Positions 59,501-64,000 of a stretch of 64,000 bases of DNA are shown here, piece by piece. Each line of letters starts with the position of its first letter. Within the stretch, counting starts at the first letter, position 1. The stretch is from positions 46,178,742-46,242,741 of the forward strand of contig QVOM02000119.1 in the NCBI GenBank assembly GCA_003586115.2, in the 5' to 3' direction. This DNA comes from Salvator merianae (Eukaryota > Chordata > Lepidosauria > Squamata > Teiidae). The notes beneath the pieces were generated by a model, which was not told the origin of the DNA, searched no databases, and saw nothing but the letters and a program-made list of their open reading frames with translations. Position numbers and translations under genes: made by a program.

Positions 59501-62500
59501 TCTTCACTCAATTGATGAAAAAGACAGCGCAGTCCAGCGACTAAAAACTGAAAGTGACTAGGCAGAAATCCTCCATCAGAAGGCTAACAACACTGCACAC
59601 CCTTTCTTGCAAATCTGTAAAAATGCTTTCATACTGCACACCCTTTCTTGCAAATCTGTAAAAATGCTTTCAATATTCCTATGGATAGGGAGCACGGAAA
59701 AAAACCGAACCACTGTTTTGTGGAGGCATGTCTCCGCTGAAACACACAACTACCAAATGAGGCAACACTATTTCATTTGCTTAGTGCTGAAGGGAACAAG
59801 ACCTAAGGAATAATGCGGCTAAATACTCTTTTTTTCTTTTAATGAAAAAAACAATGCATTCACGCATTGTTCTCTAAGCCATTACAAAAGAGGAACAGGG
59901 ATAGAAAAGGTAGAGCCCAAGGTTTAAGTTTTGCTATCTTTTGCCAAGTATCATTGGATAAAACGAGAGCTTAACTCATCACAGGATCACTCTTATCTGT
60001 TTTCTGGGAAATAATAAACTTACCCTTATTGTTTGATCATTAGATGAAGTGAGAAACAAGGACCCATCAGAAGAAAATGTTACAGAATGTATTCCGCTCA
60101 TGTGTCGGCAGTCAGCTATTTTGGAAGATGATTCAATATTCCATATCTAATATAAACATAGAAGGTTTTTTTTTTTTCTTTTTTCAAAATAGTTTTAATG
60201 ATCTCCTTTCATTTGTAAGCAAAGTACTCTTCAAAGTCAGTGTTTTACAGATTTATGAATGAGCCTATGTCAATAAGGGAGTGGCTGCAACTGAAAACTG
60301 CCTAAAAAGCAAAGAATTGCCAGTTTGATCCCAAACCTCTCCCTGGAAATAAGCAGCTGCAAACTGTTTTTGTATCTCTGTCAAGAAAACTGCACAGAGG
60401 AGCCCACAGAGGTGATCACATAGTCAACCAGGAGCTGGTCACAACTCAGTGGTCCCCAACAACTATGTTTATCAATTTAGTATAAGGAACAGCACAATGA
60501 ATACAGCACACTTTTGGTTGCAGGTTATAGGTTTCCAAAAGGAGAACTAAATTATTTATTTAAAAAGCCTCAAGTGTGCTGCAAAATACTGCATTTTTTG
60601 CCATATAAGATGCATATTTTTCCCTAAATATTTTCTCCTACAATCACCCTGCATCCTATTTTTTAATTTATCTTTCCTAAATATTCCTTGGCAAAATATA
60701 GGTCAGACTTGTATGCCAGAACATCTTATATGGCATGAAATAAAGCACCTTTAAGTAGTAAGCTCCTCAATAATTATACAAAACATTACAAGAGGTAGAT
60801 AAACCAAGCGGGTCTTTTTAGTTGGATATTGCGTTAAATGAAGATGATTGGGGTGTGCAAAATGTCATTCTGAATATTTCATAAAATATTCAAACAGTAT
60901 TACCCGCCTATTTGGGGTTGGATTTTGCTGCACCTGCTTTGCCCATTCCAATCTTCTTAGGCTCAAGAGCAAGCAAAATGGTTAAATAAATGGGCAAAAT
61001 GCTAACAGAGTAGCAGCGCTGTTTGCAATGCTTAAAGTGGTATTCTGCAAATCCATAGAAGATTACAACTTTAATTTAAAGCAATCATGTTAATGATTAC
61101 GTCTTTAATCTATTATAAAATCCAAGACAGAAATTAAAACATGACAATATTCATCTGAAATTTTGGTTACTTGTTTTTCTGTTCCTCATACGCTAATAAC
61201 ACATATATAATACAACATATAAACATATTATGAACATACTCTATGAGACAAAATAAAAAGTTAGCATCTATTCTATGGTGGTCTGGAATGATATATTCCA
61301 AAGATGATAAACTTCACCTCCTCTCTTTGCAATGTCATAATTTTGATTGTTAGAAATTCTACCCCAAATAAATAATTTTCATATTTATGTTGGTTCCCTC
61401 ACTATAAATGTTTCCTTTTTATTTTTCTAAAATAAAAATGTCTACAAAACACATGGAAACAAATTAGAGAAGCAGGTAACTTTAGTAAGATGATAGTTGT
61501 TTGGAAAAGTCTGTGAAATTTGGCAAAATGATTTGCATGTAACAGTGCCTGCCCATGCATTTTTCTTTAGAAAGCACCACTGTGTTTAACAAGGTTTACT
61601 TACTCCTAGACAGAGATTAATCATAGCATTTCTAAATATATACAAACAGGCAGAAGCAGCTGATATCTAAAACTTACTTTACAAAAATTATATTTAATAA
61701 AAAGTTTATTTAAAAGTGAGGAGAGAAAGACGTGGATAAGGGGCAAACATTTGTAAACTCCAAATTCCAAAAGTTTATCTTTCTGAAAAGTTTATGTTTC
61801 TGAAATGACCAAGAAAGTAAAAAGGGCAATGAAAATACAGCATGCAGGTGCTGTCTGTCTCTGTGCATATAGATTCTGTATGCTTGTATACCTATGAATA
61901 CAAAAGCAGTAGCTTCTGAGGTTATCAAGTATGAGAAGCGTGATTCTATAATGCATTAAGCTGCACTGATACACAGCTTAATGTAAACCTTAATGTATTA
62001 AGCTACACAGATGTATGAAACTGTCCTTTACACAGTCAGTTCACCTGGCCCCCATACATTACTACTACCTCCCGAGACTGGTAGCTGCGCTCCAGAATCT
62101 ATATAGGATCTTTTGTGAGATAAAGAGATATAGAGTACAAGTCATGACAACCCTTTTTTTAAGTACAGTACTTACCTCAACTGAATAATGAGGCAAAGCA
62201 ACTGCCACCAGCTGACTGTTGGGACAAAAGTCACAGTACTGGATAGTGTCAGTGCTATGGTGGCTTACAGGGATCTTCTTGAAATTACTCGTCTTAATGT
62301 CAAAAAGCTGTGAATACAAAAGTCATTCCGTGACAATTGTTCTCTACATGTTAAATAGGAACCTTAAAAGTTACTTTTTAAAAAAAGCACACAGTTTATT
62401 TAGGAGTATTAAAAGCAACTGATATTGTCAACAGCATTCTGGTCTAGTTAATTGCTATCAGAATACCAGTGAAAGAATGTGTATAAGATTATAAAGGTCT

Positions 62501-63766
62501 ACCAGGATTTGTTGTTGGCTATAAACAGCAGAAAGTACTCACAGGGTCCAAACACACCTAAGTTTTAATCCAGCTTTGGTCCACTTTCAGACTGAGAGAG
62601 CACATTAGTAAAACAGTAAGATGTTTTCTTTCAGCATTATCTAACTCAGAAAATCTATTTTTGGGCTAGATAATGTAGAAATAAATGATTAGTCATTTTG
62701 CTGATGTGCTCTTTCAATCTAAAAGTGAACTGAAGCTGGATTAAAAACTTAGGTGTGACTAGGCCCACAAACTCAATGCAATTAAGACAGCTGTCATAAG
62801 GTTGCAAGGTCTTTCCAGCTGGAAATACAAATCTCTAGACTCTGTCCAGTAAGGGATATGCAAGTGTACTCAGGAAAGCCAGGATCAAAAGTCAAAATGA
62901 GTTTTCAGGTTTTTAGAGTTCTGCTAGGAAATAAAGACTTGGCTCCACAAAGACAGAGCTGCGCAGGCTTACTAAAGTACCAGTGCTGCCAGCCCACATT
63001 CAGCCCTTATCTGGGGCCAATCATTATCTGTGTACCTGTGTTTCCTTGTGAAATAGCTAGGCGGGTTCTTGAGTTTAACCTTTAGCAGCCTCCTCAGATG
63101 AAGGGAGATAGGTTGCATGTCATCAACCTCCTGGCTGCTAGGATTGAGAGAGCTGTGATTCATCCAATAGTGGACCATCTAGAACACTGCCTGATATTGA
63201 GAATTCCTCAGCAGAACTGTCAACAACAGGGCTATGGAATTAAAGTCCCTTGTTTCTTCTTTAGATGAGGAGTCCTCAGTCCAGGTCACGACAAACAGAA
63301 GCTTATAGATCAAGCATGCATGGTATGTGAACATGGAACTGAGGCTACTGTACTGAACTGAGTATTCAGAAGAGCACATGCCTGAAGCCTCTGCATATCA
63401 GAAAGGATGGTGCATTCACAGTGTTTCTGCTGTTCAAAATGGCAATAAATTCCACAAATAATACCATTGGGTTAAGCCAAATAACAAGTTCCTTCTCTTT
63501 TTCCTTATTCCCCCAACAACAACAACTTAGTCGCATGGGATTCTCAAATTGAAAGAATGCTGACATAAATGAAAAAGAGTATCACTGAGATGCTAATAAA
63601 TACTTACAAAAAGCTTGTTCTTGGCTGCCACCATTACTATAGCACTGTTAGAAGACCACGAGCAACATTTCACTAACACTTCCATATCATGATATTCATC
63701 CCCTTTTCTGAAGTCATCTCCTATGTGAACAGTTTTCATTTCATTTGCAGACTGCACGTACCAAAG
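47433..63766 (-). CDS. APAF1: APAF1, C-terminal WD40 region, eleven exons, 483 residues plus stop
   Basis: Joined on the - strand, eleven phase-0 exons encode the C-terminal 483 residues of APAF1: 63608-63766, 62176-62307, 60024-60146, 55897-56016, 51809-51934, 50719-50844, 50275-50394, 49843-49968, 48464-48589, 47902-48048 and 47433-47579. They align end to end with about the last 480 residues of the 1248-residue mammalian protein. Landmarks are VKCCSWSS, TIQYCDF, LLSWSFDGTVK, HGGWVTDLCFSPD and TVDNLGILYVL. Known for the family: cytochrome c binds between the 7- and 8-bladed WD40 propellers and releases autoinhibition. The NB-ARC ATPase then assembles a heptameric apoptosome that activates procaspase-9 in the cytosol. 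The CARD, the NB-ARC and the first blades are beyond the right edge. No frame break is seen. Confidence 0.96.
47902..48048 (-). CDS. APAF1: APAF1 WD40 exon 10 of window (49 aa)
   Basis: The exon encodes VWNVLKGELLHLCSSVSVDE, then GESAHGGWVTDLCFSPD and SKILVSSGGYIK. It matches human IWNVSNGELLHLCAP and HGGWVTDLCFSPDGKM, with a slightly longer acidic loop. Borders are gtgtcag and gtaagc. Length 147 bp, phase 0. Confidence 0.95.
48464..48589 (-). CDS. APAF1: APAF1 WD40 exon 9 of window (42 aa)
   Basis: The exon encodes IWNLEDSSILHQLNGHKDC, then VRCCTFSHDSELLATGDDYG and EIR. It has a complete WD blade with GH, TFSHD and a GDDYGEIR end. Borders are cttttag and gtattt, the donor being below consensus. 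Length 126 bp, phase 0. It joins directly to VWNV of the next exon. Confidence 0.95.
49166..49184. repeat. GGGA tetranucleotide repeat
   Basis: About five ggga units inside an APAF1 intron. Confidence 0.8.
49365..49405. repeat. GGAA/GGGA purine repeat
   Basis: Interrupted ggaa and ggga units over about 40 bp. Another intronic purine tract. Confidence 0.8.
49843..49968 (-). CDS. APAF1: APAF1 WD40 exon 8 of window (42 aa), weak donor
   Basis: The exon encodes LWNTVTGELEKDLICHEGTI, then HSCAVSPDATMFSTGSADKT and AK. It aligns with human VWNIITGNKEKD through SADKTAK. The acceptor is attacag. The donor is gtcaat, with C at +3 and poor agreement with the consensus, although the frame and homology demand this border. 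Length 126 bp, phase 0. Confidence 0.94.
50275..50394 (-). CDS. APAF1: APAF1 WD40 exon 7 of window (40 aa)
   Basis: The exon encodes VWNWQSDECLLLEGHMESVK, then NFHLLKHSKLLSWSFDGTVK. It matches human VWNWQLDKCIFLRGHQ through LLSWSFDGTVK. Borders are taacaag and gtaaat, length 120 bp, phase 0. A typical WD blade with GH and a closing SFDGTVK strand. Confidence 0.95.
50719..50844 (-). CDS. APAF1: APAF1 WD40 exon 6 of window (42 aa)
   Basis: The exon encodes VLNLSSRKVVKSKSGHKTAV, then RHCQFTSNGKTVISSSDEST and IQ. The blade signature is present: a GH dipeptide, QFTxNGKT and SSSDxxIQ. The donor is gtgcgt. The acceptor aaaaaag lies in a purine-rich tail after a short T tract. Length 126 bp, phase 0. 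Confidence 0.94.
51555..51600 (+). repeat. L2 3' terminus fragment
   Basis: gaggggcggcatacaaatcc followed by aataaataaataaat, the end of an L2-type LINE. Confidence 0.6.
51809..51934 (-). CDS. APAF1: APAF1 WD40 exon 5 of window (42 aa)
   Basis: The exon encodes LINGYTGQAIYWNEGQELL, then ICCCCLYEDMQMAAFGEENG and TVK. It corresponds to human LINGRTGQIDYLTEAQVSCC but is about three residues longer in the loop before the cysteine cluster. Borders are gttttag and gtaagt. Length 126 bp, phase 0. The blade is divergent, as it is in mammals. Confidence 0.92.
52972..53180. repeat. Three degenerate purine-rich repeats of about 70 bp
   Basis: Units start near 52972, 53041 and 53108 (atatcaaagaatct, atatcaaagaactt, atttaaaagaacct) and end near gaggaaaag, attcagaaaag and gaagagaaaag. 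They lie beside L1-derived sequence and may come from an L1 purine-rich coding or leader region (inference). Confidence 0.55.
54391..54500 (+). pseudogene. L1 LINE ORF2 C-terminal fragment
   Basis: The + strand encodes CWHCGKEKGAYMHLWWECEV and then TQKFWNEIKEEIDRV. This is the C-terminal cysteine motif (CxxC...HxxxxC) of L1 ORF2. A tail with gggggagggagggaagg follows at 54858. Truncated, in an APAF1 intron in antisense to the gene. Confidence 0.8.
55897..56016 (-). CDS. APAF1: APAF1 WD40 exon 4 of window (40 aa)
   Basis: The exon encodes VWETNKVCKSSAVVLKHNID, then VLFLANEVMILAVD and SSKHLQ. It aligns without gaps to human LWETKKVCKNSAV through HIRRLQ. Borders are gtaacag and gtaagt, length 120 bp. 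In human this segment passes from the first propeller toward the second (established structure, placement by alignment). Confidence 0.94.
56401..56448. repeat. Hexanucleotide repeat (ATGACC)8
   Basis: Eight consecutive atgacc units, no interruptions, in an APAF1 intron. In one frame it encodes alternating M and T. Likely a variable-length locus. Confidence 0.9.
56672..56720. repeat. TCTC/TTCC pyrimidine tract
   Basis: Runs of ttct, tctc and ttcc over about 50 bp. Simple repeat in an APAF1 intron. Confidence 0.85.
59195..59460. repeat. Long foldback (inverted repeat), arms above 100 nt
   Basis: The left arm (about 59200-59312) includes gttctatagttcttctgaga, tttcagacatagctac and atcttcagaggatct. 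The right arm (about 59322-59435) is its near reverse complement. They share all these blocks with few mismatches and one 6-nt insertion. The wording ggctttcacggctgg...atcttcagaggat near the left arm resembles a repeat known across squamates (from memory). Confidence 0.8.
59592..59673. repeat. Exact 41-bp tandem duplication
   Basis: Units 59592-59632 and 59633-59673 share actgcacaccctttcttgca and the following aatctgtaaaaatgctttca without mismatch. Recent in origin. Confidence 0.9.
60024..60146 (-). CDS. APAF1: APAF1 WD40 exon 3 of window (41 aa)
   Basis: The exon encodes IWNIESSSKIADCRHMSGIH and then SVTFSSDGSLFLTSSNDQTIR. Borders are atattag and gtaagt. The human counterpart has RGHLSWVHG where this copy has RHMSGIHS. 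One residue is missing and the typical GH dipeptide of the WD repeat is lost. The terminal SSxDQTIR strand is conserved. Length is 123 bp, phase 0. Confidence 0.94.
60590..60740. mobile_element. Small terminal-inverted-repeat element (hAT-like guess)
   Basis: tgccatataagatg at 60599-60612 and catcttatatggca at 60722-60735 are exact inverted repeats with a tttttgcc/ggcatgaaa border. The family resembles the cgccatataagacgca-type hAT relatives (from memory). Confidence 0.6.
62176..62307 (-). CDS. APAF1: APAF1 WD40 exon 2 of window (44 aa), counterpart of the optional APAF1-XL repeat
   Basis: The exon encodes LFDIKTSNFKKIP, HHSTDTIQYCDF and ALPHYSVE, between ttcacag and gtaagt. Length is 132 bp, so skipping keeps frame. 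By position and length (43 residues in human, 44 here) it matches the WD repeat present in the APAF1-XL isoform and absent from shorter human isoforms, as I recall them. Whether this species skips it cannot be seen from DNA. Confidence 0.93.
62544..62766. mobile_element. Family F palindromic element, copy 2
   Basis: The left end gggtccaaacacacctaag, then ttttaatccagctttggtcc, pairs over about 65 bp with the right end (gctggattaaaaacttaggt, ending aggccc). ACA flanks both ends, which may be a 3-bp target duplication. Total about 223 bp. Homologous to 29487-29661. Confidence 0.65.
63608..63766 (-). CDS. APAF1: APAF1 WD40 exon 1 of window (53 aa)
   Basis: The exon encodes LWYVQSANEMKT through VKCCSWSSNSAIVM to AAKNKLF. 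It aligns with the human exon starting LWDATSANE. The usual aspartate of the LWD motif is Y here. Borders are tttaaag and gtaagt, and length is 159 bp, phase 0. It is the first APAF1 exon in the window and belongs to the first (7-bladed) propeller. Confidence 0.94.
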
Positions 63767-64000
63767 CTTTAAAAGCAAATACCAGATTTAAGCCTTTTAA
63801 AAAAGTAAACTGAATATAAGACAAAATTAACATATATTTTAATTCCTCACCATCTAACCAAAGAACAGACACAAATAAAATAAATTATTTCCTGCTATCT
63901 CTAGACACTGTAGCACAATTCTAACCTCTCATTACTGGTAGCAATTGTTTACTCAAGACCAAGACTAACAGAATTAAAAGATAATCTAAATGGCACTCAG

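Larger units (their letters stand above)
56017..60023 (-). other. APAF1: APAF1 intron, 4.0 kb
   Basis: It contains an ATGACC hexamer repeat (56401-56448), a TCTC/TTCC tract (56672-56720), a long foldback (59195-59460) and an exact 41-bp tandem duplication (59592-59673). About 56860-58800 has protein-like but heavily interrupted - strand reading frames that I cannot assign. Confidence 0.65.
60147..63607 (-). other. APAF1: APAF1 introns flanking the optional WD40 exon
   Basis: The introns are 2029 bp (60147-62175) and 1300 bp (62308-63607). The first holds a small terminal-inverted-repeat element (60590-60740). The second holds a family-F palindromic element (62544-62766). The rest has no recognised feature. 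Confidence 0.7.

Noticed and set aside
1..64000. tRNA, rRNA, snRNA genes and CRISPR arrays
   Set aside because: None seen. The only tRNA-like boxes are inside degraded SINEs. The regular repeats present are microsatellites and transposon copies.

Overview
This is vertebrate nuclear DNA, and its repeats point to a squamate reptile (lizard, gecko or snake). It contains the 3' ends of two convergently transcribed genes. ANKS1B (AIDA-1) is on the + strand at the left. APAF1 is on the - strand at the right. The squamate call rests on the repeats: L2 3' tails and one L2 reverse transcriptase, CR1/L3-type 3' ends, tRNA-headed SINEs with L2-like tails, L1 and DIRS-like remnants, and many hairpin-type non-autonomous DNA transposons. 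Gene order and orientation match the APAF1-ANKS1B tail-to-tail pair of other amniotes. I cannot name the species.

Layout. 1-11605 is an ANKS1B intron with no exon that I can see. Six ANKS1B coding exons follow: 11606-11734, 13963-14034, 21360-21446, 25594-25731, 31581-31748 and 32896-33006. They give the last 234 residues, comprising the C-terminal PTB domain and tail, and every exon is in phase 0. An AT-rich 3' UTR runs to about 34.27 kb, possibly 34.8 kb. About 34.8-46.65 kb is intergenic and full of transposon remnants. APAF1 then runs leftward. Eleven phase-0 exons, from 63608-63766 down to 47433-47579, encode the last 483 residues of the WD40 region, with a 3' UTR ending near 46.66 kb.

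The two genes do not share a pathway. ANKS1B is a mainly neuronal, postsynaptic scaffold. APAF1 is the cytochrome c sensor and caspase-9 platform of the apoptosome. Their pairing is conserved synteny, not an operon.

The non-coding sequence consists mostly of mobile-element fossils. Several families recur in the window, and these are described with coordinates. Also present are three exact or near-exact short tandem duplications, a long foldback with arms above 100 nt, and a CpG-rich 1.2 kb insertion-like block. I found no RNA gene, CRISPR array, operon or exotic new system. The most checkable points are the one-blade-per-exon layout of APAF1, a NAGNAG acceptor at the last ANKS1B exon, weak splice donors, and the recurring hairpin element families.
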